NCBI GenBank assembly: GCA_020445765.1
Contig: JAGRFY010000093.1
Location: forward strand, 1-33,725
Direction of reading: 5' to 3'
DNA: 33,725 bases
Source: Rhodocyclaceae bacterium
Lineage (GTDB): Bacteria > Pseudomonadota > Gammaproteobacteria > Burkholderiales > Rhodocyclaceae
Shown here: in pieces, positions 18,419 to 26,461 of the stretch
How the letters are laid out: every line of letters begins with the position of its first letter
Numbering within the stretch: the first letter of the stretch is position 1
Notes under the pieces: generated by a model
The model's input: the letters and a program-made list of their open reading frames with translations, nothing else
Told to the model about the DNA's origin: nothing
Database searches by the model: none
Made by a program: the position numbers and the translations under genes

Positions 18419-18959
18419 GTGATTCGAATGGGTGTTGGCGGGGGACGGAGCAGAATCCTGCTCGAATAGTTGCGGCTTCCGGGCACTGGGCGCTGCATTG
18501 CGATCGTCCCGGATCGCCGATGTCATGCCCTCTTCGGCGACATTCGGCAGCATACTCGCTGCGGGCACGGATGGGGAGCACCGCCTGAACGGTCGCCGAT
18601 CGCTGGCGATGCGCGGTTTTCCGAAGTGCCTTGCGTATTATCCTAGAATTCACGGCTGTGCGCTCGAATTCGTCGATAAGGCCATGAATGCACGCGTATT
18701 GTTGCATCGTTCGAGGTCTCCCCGAGGGCTGTCGCGACGCTCCCAGTCGGCACCCCGGACCGGCTTCGCGCGGCGGTCGCGGCGCCACCGGCGGCACTAC
18801 CGCATGCAAGCCGGGCGGCGACGGGCGACACACCCGCGATGCGTCCTGCGCCGGTTTCCAGGATCATATGGGGGCCGGCGGCGGGGTGAGGCCCCGCCGA
18901 TGCCGGTGCGTCGCCGCTCGCGGGGGGCGGACGCTTCCGAAACTTCCGCCTGACCCTCG
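18419..18959. other. Divergent intergenic region ygfZ / mltG
   Basis: 541 bases. No convincing gene, RNA gene or strong promoter. A single AT-richer patch (18634-18655, GCGTATTATCCTAGAATTC) could hold -10 elements (TATTAT on +, GATAAT on -), but neither has a good -35 at 16-18 bases. The rest is high-GC with Arg-rich spurious frames on both strands. Confidence 0.4.
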
Positions 18960-19961
18960 ATGAGTCGAACGATCTTCAAGCTCCTGCTGGTCGCCGCGCT
19001 GGGCTGTGCGATCGCCGCCGGCGGTGCCTACTGGCTCGCCCACAAGCCGCTCGCGATGGCGGACCGACCGGTGGATTTCACGATCGAGCGTGGCAGCGGC
19101 GCACGTGCCGCGGCCAACGCCATCCGCGCGGCCGGCATCGAACTCGACCCGCGCCTGTTCTCGTGGATCGCGCGCCTGAGCGGCAAGGCCCGCCAGCTCA
19201 AGGCCGGCAGCTACGAGATCGTCGAGCCGCTGAGCACGATGCAACTGCTGGCCAAACTCACCGCCGGCGATGTCTCGCTGCGCGAACTGCGCCTGATCGA
19301 GGGCTGGACCTTCGCCCAGGTCCGTGCCGCGATCGATGCCCATCCCGATCTCGCCCACGATTCCACGCACATGAATGGCACCGAGATCCTGGCGGCGATC
19401 GGCGCCGCCGAAGCCGATCCCGAAGGCTTGTTCTTCCCCGACACCTATCTCTTCGACCTGCGCTCGAGCGATCTCGACCTCTACCGGCGCGCCTACCGAG
19501 AGATGCAGCAGCGGCTGGCCGCGGCCTGGCAACAGCGGGCGGACGGCCTGCCGCTGGAGACGCCCTATCAGGCATTGATCCTGGCGTCGATCGTCGAGAA
19601 GGAGACCGGTCGCGCCGAGGAGCGTGAGATGATCGCCGCGGTGTTCGTCAATCGCCTCAAACGCGGCATGCGGCTGCAGACCGATCCGACCGTGATCTAC
19701 GGCCTCGGCGAAGCCTTCGACGGCAACCTGCGGCGCCGCGACCTGGCACGCGACACGCCTTACAACAGCTACACCCGGGCCGGACTGCCGCCAACGCCGA
19801 TCGCGATGCCGGGGGCGGCATCGCTGGCCGCCGCGTTGAGACCCGCCGACACCCGTCACCTCTATTTCGTCGCTCGCGGCGATGGCAGCAGCGAGTTTTC
19901 GCATACCCTGCGGGAGCACAATCGGGCCGTGGCCCGCTATCAACTGGGCAGGAGAAACTAG
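18960..19961 (+). CDS. mltG: Endolytic murein transglycosylase MltG (YceG)
   Basis: 333 aa. Cleaves nascent glycan strands at the inner membrane to end their polymerisation. N-terminal membrane anchor ([20 protein letters not shown]), a LysM-like domain (about 35-105), then the YceG catalytic domain. [10 protein letters not shown] contains the catalytic Glu (E213) equivalent to E218 of E. coli; [20 protein letters not shown] and [14 protein letters not shown] are family signatures. The start lacks a good ribosome-binding site but gives the proper anchor. Its TAG shares one base with the GTG start of tmk, so the pair is coupled. Confidence 0.96.
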   Translation: MSRTIFKLLLVAALGCAIAAGGAYWLAHKPLAMADRPVDFTIERGSGARAAANAIRAAGIELDPRLFSWIARLSGKARQLKAGSYEIVEPLSTMQLLAKLTAGDVSLRELRLIEGWTFAQVRAAIDAHPDLAHDSTHMNGTEILAAIGAAEADPEGLFFPDTYLFDLRSSDLDLYRRAYREMQQRLAAAWQQRADGLPLETPYQALILASIVEKETGRAEEREMIAAVFVNRLKRGMRLQTDPTVIYGLGEAFDGNLRRRDLARDTPYNSYTRAGLPPTPIAMPGAASLAAALRPADTRHLYFVARGDGSSEFSHTLREHNRAVARYQLGRRN

Positions 19962-20575
19962 TGGGCGGACGGGGCCGCTTCATCACCTTCGAAGGCATCG
20001 ACGGCGCCGGCAAGAGCAGCCAGATCGAGGCGGCGGCGAGCCATTTGCGGCGTCGAGGCCACCAGGTGCTGCAGACCCGGGAGCCGGGCGGTACGCCGAT
20101 CGGCGAACGGCTGCGCGAACTGCTGCTGAACCAGCCGATGCATCTCGAGACCGAGGCCATGCTGATGTTCGCGGCGCGCCGCGAGCATCTCGAGAAGCTG
20201 GTGCTGCCGGCCCTGGCGCGCGGCGAATGGGTGGTCTGCGATCGCTTTACCGATGCCACCTATGCCTACCAGGTCGGCGGTCGGGGACTCGACCGCAGCC
20301 GCTTCGAGGTGCTCGAACGCTGGGTCCATGCCGGCTTCGAGCCGAATCTGACCCTGCTGTTCGATCTCGATCCTGCGATCGCCGCCCAGCGGGTCGCCGC
20401 CACCGGTCACGCGCCGGATCGCTTCGAACGCGAACAACTCGATTTCTTCGAGCGCGTGCGCAAGGCCTATCTCGAGCGTGCCACGGCGGCGGCGGGTCGC
20501 TTTTGCATCATCGATGCCAGCGCACCGATCGAAGCCATCCGCGAACGGGTGCTGGACGCGGTGGCAAGGCTGTGA
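19961..20575 (+). CDS. tmk: Thymidylate kinase
   Basis: 204 aa, normal length. Phosphorylates dTMP to dTDP with ATP, an essential dTTP step. P-loop at 11-20 ([12 protein letters not shown]), the DR motif and substrate-binding segment [19 protein letters not shown], and a RxxxR-type LID near the C terminus. GTG start 19961-19963 overlaps the mltG stop by one base and has GGAG about 7 bases upstream. The order mltG-tmk-holB is widely conserved in proteobacteria. Confidence 0.97.
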   Translation: MGGRGRFITFEGIDGAGKSSQIEAAASHLRRRGHQVLQTREPGGTPIGERLRELLLNQPMHLETEAMLMFAARREHLEKLVLPALARGEWVVCDRFTDATYAYQVGGRGLDRSRFEVLERWVHAGFEPNLTLLFDLDPAIAAQRVAATGHAPDRFEREQLDFFERVRKAYLERATAAAGRFCIIDASAPIEAIRERVLDAVARL

Positions 20576-20594
20576 GCAGACAGCGGAGGCGTGC

Positions 20595-21644
20595 GTGAGC
20601 GACATCGACTGGCCCGAGTGGCTGCAGGCACCGTGGACCCGCCTTTGTCGCGGCATCGAGCGCCTGCCCCATGCGTTGCTGGTGTCGGGCCCGCCCGGTG
20701 TCGGCAAGCGGCTCCTGGCCGATGCGCTGGCCGCCCGCCTGTTGTGTGCCCGCGCGCGTCGGGACGAGCCCGCCTGCGGCGAATGCGAAGCCTGCCGGCT
20801 GCGGCGCGCGGGCAACCATCCGGACCTGTTCGCACTCGAGCCGGAAGCTGCCCGCGAGGACGGCGCAGCCGGCGAGCGCAGGAAGGCGTCGACCCAGATC
20901 GTCATAGATAACCTGCGGGCCGTGCAGGCCGCCCTGGAGGTCACCGCCCACCAGGGCGGACGACGCGTCGTGATCGTCGATCCGGCCGAGGCGATGAACC
21001 CGTTTACCGCCAATGCGCTGCTCAAGCTGCTCGAGGAGCCGCCGCGAGACGCCCACCTGATCCTGGTGTCCGCCGATCCGCGACGCCTGCTGCCGACCCT
21101 GGTCAGTCGCTGCCAGCAACTGGTCGTCGCCAATCCGGCGCAGGCGCAGGCGTCGGCGTGGCTGGCGCAGCAGGGCGTGGCCGATGCCGACGGGATGCTC
21201 GCGTTGCTGGCCGGCTCCCCGCTCACCGTGGCGAGCCTGATGGCGCAGGGCGCGAACCAGGCGCTGGCGCGTTTCGTCGCCGATCTGACGTCGATTTCCT
21301 CCGATTGCGACGCGATCGAGCTGGCCGGGCAGTGGGAGGCCTGGAACCGCAGCCGCGAGGGCCAGGCGCTCGGTGTGGACATGGCACTGCTCGCGGACTG
21401 GTTGCTGCGCTGGTGCTGGGACCTGGTCGCCTCAAAGTCGGGCCTGTCGAACCGTTATTTCCCGGCACAGGCGGGCCTGATGGCCGGCCTCGTCGCGCCG
21501 CTGCCCTTGCCGCAACTGCTCGACTGTTACAATGAAGTCGGTCAGGCGAGGCGCAGTGCGCAGCACCCGCTGAACCTCAGGCTGGCCCTCGAGGACATGC
21601 TGCTGAGCTATCAGCGCGCCGTATCCACCGGGAAACGATCATGA
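20595..21644 (+). CDS. holB: DNA polymerase III subunit delta'
   Basis: 349 aa. Part of the clamp loader that opens the beta clamp on DNA. Walker-A-like GPPGVGKR at 32-39; zinc module C51, C61, C64, C67 (CGECEAC); FTANALLKLLEEPP and LVSRCQ, the SRC arginine-finger motif of delta'. GTG 20595-20597 with GGAGG 5 bases upstream gives the normal N terminus (WPEWLQAPWTRL); the frame is open further upstream within tmk but without resemblance. It ends in the ATGA that starts pilZ. Confidence 0.95.
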   Translation: MSDIDWPEWLQAPWTRLCRGIERLPHALLVSGPPGVGKRLLADALAARLLCARARRDEPACGECEACRLRRAGNHPDLFALEPEAAREDGAAGERRKASTQIVIDNLRAVQAALEVTAHQGGRRVVIVDPAEAMNPFTANALLKLLEEPPRDAHLILVSADPRRLLPTLVSRCQQLVVANPAQAQASAWLAQQGVADADGMLALLAGSPLTVASLMAQGANQALARFVADLTSISSDCDAIELAGQWEAWNRSREGQALGVDMALLADWLLRWCWDLVASKSGLSNRYFPAQAGLMAGLVAPLPLPQLLDCYNEVGQARRSAQHPLNLRLALEDMLLSYQRAVSTGKRS

Positions 21645-22006
21645 ACAAGCCTGCCAGAGCCCCGGGCGCACGCCCGGCCGTGGTATCGCTCAACATCAAC
21701 TCGAAATCTGCGCTGTACGCAGCCTATATGCCCTTCCTGAAGAACGGGGGGATCTTCGTGCCGACCTCCAAGAAGTACCAGCTCGGCGACGAGATCTTCA
21801 TGCTGCTGCAACTGATGGACGACCCCGCCAAGCATCCGGTGGCAGGCACCGTGGTCTGGATCACGCCGCAGGATGCCCAAGCCAACCGCACGGTCGGCGT
21901 CGGCGTGCATTTCAACGACGACGACACCGGCAAGGTGGTCCGCGGAAGCATCGAAAAGATCCTTGCCGGGCACCTCGGCTCGAATCGTCCGACCCATACC
22001 CTCTGA
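21641..22006 (+). CDS. pilZ: PilZ domain protein, type IV pilus biogenesis type
   Basis: 121 aa, one PilZ domain (SLNINSKSALYAAYMPFLKN, GGIFVPTS, VVWITP, VGVGVHF). The N-terminal RxxxR c-di-GMP-binding motif is absent, as in the founding PilZ of Pseudomonas, which acts in type IV pilus assembly with PilB/FimX rather than as a classical c-di-GMP receptor. The ATG overlaps the holB stop by 4 bases and its stop overlaps the tatD ATG (TGATG), so all three are translationally coupled. Confidence 0.93.
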   Translation: MNKPARAPGARPAVVSLNINSKSALYAAYMPFLKNGGIFVPTSKKYQLGDEIFMLLQLMDDPAKHPVAGTVVWITPQDAQANRTVGVGVHFNDDDTGKVVRGSIEKILAGHLGSNRPTHTL

Positions 22007-22773
22007 TGTTCGTCGATTCGCACTGCCACCTGGACTTTCCGGGCCTGCTCGAACGCGAGGACGAAGTCCTGACCGCAATGGCTGCGGCCGATGTCGGCCG
22101 GGCGATGTGCATCGGCGTCAAGCTGGAAGCCATCGACCGGGTGATCGGTCTCGCCGAGCGCCACGACAATCTGTTCGCGACGGTCGGTGTGCACCCGGAC
22201 AACGCCGACGTCGAGGAGCCGGACGAGGCGCGCCTGCTGGCGCTGGCCGACCATCCGAAGGTGCTCGGCATCGGCGAGACCGGGCTCGACTACTACTGGC
22301 ACAAGGACGCGCCGGAATGGCAGCGGGCGCGCTTCCGCACCCACATTCGGGCGGCCAGGGCCTGTGCCAAGCCGCTGGTGATCCATACCCGCAATGCGGC
22401 GGAGGACACCCTGCGGCTGATGCGGGAAGAGGGCGCCGGCGAAGCCGGTGGCGTCATGCACTGCTTCACCGAGACCCTCGAAGTGGCCGAGGCTGCCCTC
22501 GAACTGGGCTTCTACATCTCGTTTTCCGGCATCGTCACCTTCCGCAACGCCAAGGCCCTGAAGGAAGTCGCGTGCGCGGTGCCGCTCGAACGCATGCTGA
22601 TCGAGACCGACTCGCCCTATCTGGCGCCCGTACCCTACCGGGGCAAGACCAACCAGCCAGCCTATGTGGTGCATGTCGCCGAGGAGATCGCCCGGCTCAA
22701 GGGCCTTGCCGTCGATCAGGTCGCCGCAGCGACCACCCGCAATTTCAATCGCTTGTTCTTGAAGGAAGACTGA
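22006..22773 (+). CDS. tatD: TatD family metal-dependent hydrolase (3'-5' DNase)
   Basis: 255 aa TIM-barrel hydrolase. The N-terminal metal site H6-x-H8 (VDSHCHLDF), the GIGETGLDYYW segment with metal-ligand Glu, PLVIHTRNA, VMHCFTE, and METDSPYL-like LIETDSPYLAPVPYRG near the C terminus are all present. Family members are Mg-dependent 3'-5' exonucleases in DNA repair or quality control. Standard partner of pilZ and holB in this operon. Confidence 0.95.
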   Translation: MFVDSHCHLDFPGLLEREDEVLTAMAAADVGRAMCIGVKLEAIDRVIGLAERHDNLFATVGVHPDNADVEEPDEARLLALADHPKVLGIGETGLDYYWHKDAPEWQRARFRTHIRAARACAKPLVIHTRNAAEDTLRLMREEGAGEAGGVMHCFTETLEVAEAALELGFYISFSGIVTFRNAKALKEVACAVPLERMLIETDSPYLAPVPYRGKTNQPAYVVHVAEEIARLKGLAVDQVAAATTRNFNRLFLKED

Positions 22774-22774
22774 C

Positions 22775-23410
22775 GTGGGCTGGATCAAGACCCTGGTGGC
22801 AACGATGGCGCTGGCTGTCGCCGGCGTGGCACTGGCCGGCAGCTACGACGACGCGCTCGACGCCGCCAGCAACGGCCGCACATCTGCCCTGGCCGGTTTG
22901 TTGTCCCGTGGCATCGATCCCGACACCACCGACAGCAACGGCAACAATCTGCTGATGCTGGCGGCCCGCGACGGCCACGCCGATACCGTCGCGCTGCTGC
23001 TGAAGTTCCGGGCGAGCCCGCTGCAGCGCAATCTGATGGGCGATTCCGCGCCGATGCTGGCCGCGCTGCGGGGCCACCGCGAGGTCGTGCGCGCATTCAT
23101 CGCGTCCGGCCGGCCGCTCGAGGCCGACGGCTGGACGCCGCTGATGTATGCGGCGTTCGAGGGTCACGACGACATCGTCGCCGACCTGCTGGCGGCCGGC
23201 GCCACGATCGATGCGCGCGCGCCCAACCAGGCCACGCCGTTGATGCTGGCGGCGCGCAACGGCCATGCCAGGGCGGTCGAGCTGCTGCTCGCGGCCGGCG
23301 CCGATCCGAGGCTGACCAACGACCGCGGCCAGTCCGCCGCAGAATGGGCGCTCGAGAACGGCAACGACCAGATCGCCACACGGATCCAGTCGGCCGCCGG
23401 CAAGCGTTGA
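22775..23410 (+). CDS. Exported ankyrin-repeat protein, 211 aa
   Basis: GTG start two bases after tatD, with GGAAG about 8 bases upstream. N-terminal signal peptide (WIKTLVATMALAVAGVALA) cut before GSYDD. The remainder is about five ankyrin repeats (NLLMLAARDGHADTVALLL, TPLMYAAFEGHDDIVADLL, TPLMLAARNGHARAVELLL), a protein-binding scaffold expected in the periplasm. Last gene of the mltG operon; only 9 bases separate it from the end of the convergent kinase gene. Confidence 0.9.
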   Translation: MGWIKTLVATMALAVAGVALAGSYDDALDAASNGRTSALAGLLSRGIDPDTTDSNGNNLLMLAARDGHADTVALLLKFRASPLQRNLMGDSAPMLAALRGHREVVRAFIASGRPLEADGWTPLMYAAFEGHDDIVADLLAAGATIDARAPNQATPLMLAARNGHARAVELLLAAGADPRLTNDRGQSAAEWALENGNDQIATRIQSAAGKR

Positions 23411-23419
23411 GCGGCGCCG

Positions 23420-25147
23420 TCAGCGGTTGGCCAGCAGCACCAGCACGGCCACGCCGAGAATCAGGCTCAGCACCTGCCAGAACGCCTGCGGGTGGCGCTC
23501 GATCAGCGGCTGACGGCGAAGACGCATGTAGTCGGCGCCGGGCCGGCTGAGGTCCGCGACGAACTCGGACAATTCCGGCTGGCGCTTCAGCGGCGACGGA
23601 TCCAGCGCCTTGCGCAGCGCGTCGTCGACCCAGCCCGGGATTTCGCGCGCGTCGTCCAGCACTGGCCGATAGCGCAGCTTGCGCTGCGCCGCCCGGGTGC
23701 TCGTGCGCGCCACTTCGGCACCATAGGGCAGGGCGCCACCGGAGAGCATCTGGTAGGTGATGACCGCCAGCGAGAACAGGTCCGACAGCGCTGTCGCCGG
23801 CTCGCCGAGAAAGCACTCGGGCGCGGTGTATTGGTGGGTGCCCATGATCCTGACGGCTTCGTCGCCGTCGCCGCCGCCGTGCACGCCGGCCACCAGGGTC
23901 GAACCGAAGTCGATGATCTTGACGGTGCCCGAGGCGTCGATCAGGACGTTTTCCGGGCGCAGGTCGCGGTGCAGCATCTCGCGCCGATGGAAGGCCTGCA
24001 GGCCCCGGGCGATCTGCTCGACGATGGCGCGGACGGCGGTCAGGGACGGGCGCGGGTGGTCGGTCATCCACTGGGTGAGCGACTGGCCTTCGAGGTATTC
24101 CATCGCGACGTAGAGGTAGCGCTGCGGGCGGCTGCGGGCATGGGGCTTGAGCACGTGGGCGCTGTCGATGCGCCGTGCGATCCACTCCTCGAGCAGGAAG
24201 CGCTCGAGATAATCCGCGTCTTCGCGCAGGTCGAACGACGGGGTCTTCAGGGCCACCAGGGTACCGCATGCCTGGTCCCGTGCGAGATGGATGTGGCTGC
24301 GGCTGCTGCCGTGGATCGTGCGCAGGATCTCGAAGCCGTCGAAGGCCATGCGCGGCTGCAGCATCGGCGGCAGCGGCAGCTCCGCGGCGTGGCGATGGAT
24401 CTCGACCGCCTGGGGGTCCGGCAGGGCATCGATGCGCACCAGTTGCAGCGTCAGGTTGTCGTCGCTGCCGGCCTCGAAGGCGGCATCGACGATGGTCGCG
24501 GCCAGTCGGTTCAGATCCGGTTCGTTGCGGCGAAGCAACTCGGCGAACTGCTGCGGTTCGAAGGCCTCGTGCACCCCGTCGGTGGCCAGCACGAAGAGGT
24601 CGCTCACCTTGACCGGCAGCACGTGGTAGTCGAGATCCAGGTGACGATCGATGCCGAGCGCGCGCGACAGGTAGGTCTGCTCGCCGGCGACGACGATGCG
24701 ATGGTCGTCGGTGAGCAGTTCGAACTGATCGCCACGCAGGCGGTAGATGCGCGCGTCACCGACGTGGAACAGATGGGCCGACGTGGACTTGAGCACCAGC
24801 GCACTGAAGGTGCAGACGTAGCCGCGGTCGCGCTCGTACTGGTAAGGGCTGCGGCGAGTCTGGGCATGAAGCCAGGAATTGACCGCGGTCAGCACCCGCT
24901 GGGCGGAGGTCTTGACCGACCAGGCCTCCGAGGTGCAGTAATAGTCCAGCAGGAAGCTCTTGACCGCGGACTCGCTGGCGACATGGCCGACCGCGCTGGA
25001 ACTGATGCCGTCGGCCAGGGCGACGCTGATGCCCTTGGTGCCGAGCAAGGGCTCGTCGGGCACGAAGGCGCCGTGGAAATCCTGGTTTTCGGCCTTGCGT
25101 CCGGCACTCGAGCACTGGCCGAGAGTGACTTCGAGACGTCCTCGCAT
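23420..25147 (-). CDS. Bifunctional PP2C phosphatase / Ser-Thr kinase, membrane-tethered
   Basis: 575 aa. Residues 1-240 are a PP2C-type phosphatase (AENQDFHG, LADGISSSAVG, VGDARIYRL, LATDGVHE, GSDDNLT, with metal-binding Asp at 46, 190 and 229-230). Residues about 270-530 are a Hanks-type kinase: K301 in VALKTPS, catalytic D395 in LHRDLRPEN, D413 in IIDFGST, and APECFLGE. The Gly-rich loop is degenerate (TIHGSSRSHIHLA). One C-terminal transmembrane helix (FWQVLSLILGVAVLVLLANR) anchors it with the catalytic parts in the cytoplasm. The same fusion beside FNT or nitrate transporters is known in nitrate assimilation loci; the substrate is not known. Lies 150 bases after the FNT gene with two hairpins between, so read-through control is possible. 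Confidence 0.92.
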   Translation of the reverse strand: MRGRLEVTLGQCSSAGRKAENQDFHGAFVPDEPLLGTKGISVALADGISSSAVGHVASESAVKSFLLDYYCTSEAWSVKTSAQRVLTAVNSWLHAQTRRSPYQYERDRGYVCTFSALVLKSTSAHLFHVGDARIYRLRGDQFELLTDDHRIVVAGEQTYLSRALGIDRHLDLDYHVLPVKVSDLFVLATDGVHEAFEPQQFAELLRRNEPDLNRLAATIVDAAFEAGSDDNLTLQLVRIDALPDPQAVEIHRHAAELPLPPMLQPRMAFDGFEILRTIHGSSRSHIHLARDQACGTLVALKTPSFDLREDADYLERFLLEEWIARRIDSAHVLKPHARSRPQRYLYVAMEYLEGQSLTQWMTDHPRPSLTAVRAIVEQIARGLQAFHRREMLHRDLRPENVLIDASGTVKIIDFGSTLVAGVHGGGDGDEAVRIMGTHQYTAPECFLGEPATALSDLFSLAVITYQMLSGGALPYGAEVARTSTRAAQRKLRYRPVLDDAREIPGWVDDALRKALDPSPLKRQPELSEFVADLSRPGADYMRLRRQPLIERHPQAFWQVLSLILGVAVLVLLANR

Positions 25148-25168
25148 GGCGCTCCCTAGTCAGATGAA

Positions 25169-25198
25169 GGCCCCGCTCCCGCTGGACGGGGCGGGGCC
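25169..25198 (-). terminator. GC-rich hairpin just upstream of the kinase gene
   Basis: GGCCCCGCTCC pairs with the facing GGGGCGGGGCC (11 bp with one G-U pair) around an 8-base loop. In the minus direction it is followed by TTCATCT rather than a U-run. It could attenuate transcription entering the kinase gene from the FNT gene, or protect the mRNA end. Confidence 0.4.
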
Positions 25199-25260
25199 TC
25201 GATCGGTCGTGCGACGACCGGACTACCCTCCGTTCGCCACACGACCAGGCCGAAGCGGCA

Positions 25261-25289
25261 GCCCGGCCATTGCCTTCGGCTGGCCGGGC
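25261..25289 (-). terminator. Hairpin 9 bases past the FNT stop
   Basis: A perfect 9-bp stem (GCCCGGCCA / TGGCCGGGC) with an 11-base loop sits directly after the FNT stop codon in the direction of transcription. No U-run follows, so it may be a partial terminator or an mRNA-stabilising 3' structure that makes FNT mRNA more abundant than kinase mRNA. Confidence 0.45.
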
Positions 25290-25297
25290 AGGCGTGC

Positions 25298-26110
25298 TCA
25301 GGCAACGACCCGCTTCGGTGCGGTGCGGGCGTGGGTCGAGTACAGGGTCAGGCCGACAAAGGTCAGACCACCGACCAGGTTGCCGACGACGGTCGGGATC
25401 TCGTTCCACACCAGGTAGTCGTAGATCGAGAAGTTGCCGCCCAGCATCAGGCCCGACGGGAACAGGAACATGTTCACGATCGAGTGCTCGAAGCCCATGT
25501 AGAAGAACAGCATGATCGGCATCCACATGCCGATCACCTTGCCGGACACGCTGGTCGACATCATCGCGGCGACGACGCCGGTGGACACCATCCAGTTACA
25601 CAGCACGCCGCGGATGAACAGGGTCAGCATGCCGGCCGCACCATGGGCAGCGTAGCCGACCGTCCGGCCTTCGCCGATGTGACCGATCTTGACGCCGACC
25701 GCATTGGGCTCGGTCGAGAAGCCGAAGGTGAAGATGATCGCCATGAACAGGGCGACGGTCAGGGCACCGGCGAAGTTGCCGAAGAACACCAGCGTCCAGT
25801 TGCGCAGCACGCCGCCGAGGGTGACGCCTGGACGCTTGTCGATCAGGGCCAGCGGGGCCAGCGTGAATACGCCGGTCAGGAGGTCGAAGCCCATCAGGTA
25901 GAGCAGGCAGAAGCCCACCGGAAACAGGATTGCGCCCGCCAGCGGCTGGCCGGTCTGGACGGTGATGGTGATGGCGAAGGCTGCGGCCAGCGCCAGGATG
26001 GCACCGGCCATGTAGGCGCGAATCAGCGTATCGCGGGTGGACATGAAGACTTTGGATTCACCGGCATCGATCATCTTGGTGACGAATTCGGTCGGCATTA
26101 CGTAGGCCAT
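25298..26110 (-). CDS. Formate/nitrite transporter (FNT) family channel, likely nitrite (NirC-like)
   Basis: 270 aa from ATG 26108-26110, with GAGG 7 bases upstream; the open frame to 26308 lies within the untranslated leader. Six hydrophobic segments are visible, with the FNT hallmark regions LYLMGFDLLTGVFTLAPLAL, GNFAGALTVALFMAI, IRGVLCNWMV and FFYMGFEHSIVNMF carrying the pore His. FNT channels pass formate, nitrite or related anions across the inner membrane. The flanking nitrate/nitrite-responsive ANTAR regulator and the sigma-54 promoter argue for nitrite in nitrogen assimilation. Confidence 0.93.
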   Translation of the reverse strand: MAYVMPTEFVTKMIDAGESKVFMSTRDTLIRAYMAGAILALAAAFAITITVQTGQPLAGAILFPVGFCLLYLMGFDLLTGVFTLAPLALIDKRPGVTLGGVLRNWTLVFFGNFAGALTVALFMAIIFTFGFSTEPNAVGVKIGHIGEGRTVGYAAHGAAGMLTLFIRGVLCNWMVSTGVVAAMMSTSVSGKVIGMWMPIMLFFYMGFEHSIVNMFLFPSGLMLGGNFSIYDYLVWNEIPTVVGNLVGGLTFVGLTLYSTHARTAPKRVVA

Positions 26111-26130
26111 GGCGTTACCTCGAGAAGTAC

Positions 26131-26187
26131 AAAAAAACAAAAGGCGCCCATGCCGTACCTGCCACGAGCAGATGCGGAATGGACGCC
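26131..26187 (-). terminator. Intrinsic terminator in the FNT leader (attenuator)
   Basis: On the minus strand GGCGTCCATTCC (26187-26176) pairs with GGCATGGGCGCC (26154-26143): 12 positions with one G-U and one mismatch, followed at once by TTTTGTTTTTTT (26142-26131). This is a strong Rho-independent terminator, ending about 20 bases before the FNT ATG. Its left arm overlaps the second ANTAR hairpin, so the two structures exclude each other. Confidence 0.88.
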
Positions 26188-26253
26188 GTTGTCCTTGGAG
26201 CTCAGCGCCTGGGCGCTGCCCGATACCCCATTCCAGGCCGCCGTTGGCCATGG
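26181..26253 (-). promoter_or_regulatory. Two-hairpin ANTAR antiterminator RNA (P1 and P2)
   Basis: P1 (26253-26233): CCATGGCC - loop AACGGC - GGCCTGG, with one bulged base. P2 (26194-26181): GGAC - loop AACGGC - GTCC. Both hexaloops are identical and have A at position 1 and G at position 4, the recognised ANTAR-binding signature. Between them a further hairpin (CAGCGC/GCGCTG) can form. P2 uses the bases that form the left arm of the terminator. Established model: the nitrate-activated ANTAR protein binds P1-P2, which holds the terminator open and lets transcription reach the channel gene. The fit here is inferred from sequence. Confidence 0.85.
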
Positions 26254-26268
26254 ATTCGATCAGATAAA

Positions 26269-26284
26269 AGCAATCGCCGTGCCA
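26269..26284 (-). promoter_or_regulatory. Sigma-54 promoter of the FNT-kinase operon
   Basis: TGGCACG-N4-TTGCT on the minus strand is essentially the full -24/-12 consensus, with the GG and GC doublets correctly spaced by 10 bases. The predicted start site is near 26258, 5 bases before P1, so the transcript would begin almost directly with the antiterminator. Sigma-54 promoters need an enhancer-binding activator; NtrC is the natural candidate in this context. Confidence 0.85.
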
Positions 26285-26292
26285 GTGCCCCA

Positions 26293-26321
26293 TGCTGCCC
26301 CGCAGCAAGGTGTTTCACCTT
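26293..26321. promoter_or_regulatory. Two abutting 15-bp inverted repeats upstream of the sigma-54 promoter
   Basis: TGCTGC-CCC-GCAGCA (26293-26307) and AAGGTG-TTT-CACCTT (26307-26321) are both perfect 6-3-6 dyads and share one base. They lie at about -36 to -63. A third dyad, GTGCA-TGC-TGCAC (26371-26383), is near -113 to -125, a usual distance for a sigma-54 enhancer. None matches the NtrC consensus orientation exactly. They may be operators or the 3'-end hairpins of the nasR-like mRNA. Confidence 0.4.
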
Positions 26322-26461
26322 AATCCATGATCGGTTTGCGGTCGAAGGCCCTCGAATTCGCCCCATTCGCGTGCATGCTGCACTCTTGTGGAGCGCCGAC
26401 AGGGCCGGTTCGAGTGTGGCCCGGCGCGTGAAGCGGTCCGTCGTCTTGGGGGGGCTGGGCG

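Noticed and set aside
18634-18655. Promoter pair for ygfZ and mltG in the AT-richer patch
   Set aside because: -10-like hexamers exist but no -35 with correct spacing on either strand.
23492-25159. 555-codon plus-strand open frame opposite the PP2C-kinase gene
   Set aside because: Shadow of a gene with intact kinase and phosphatase motifs.
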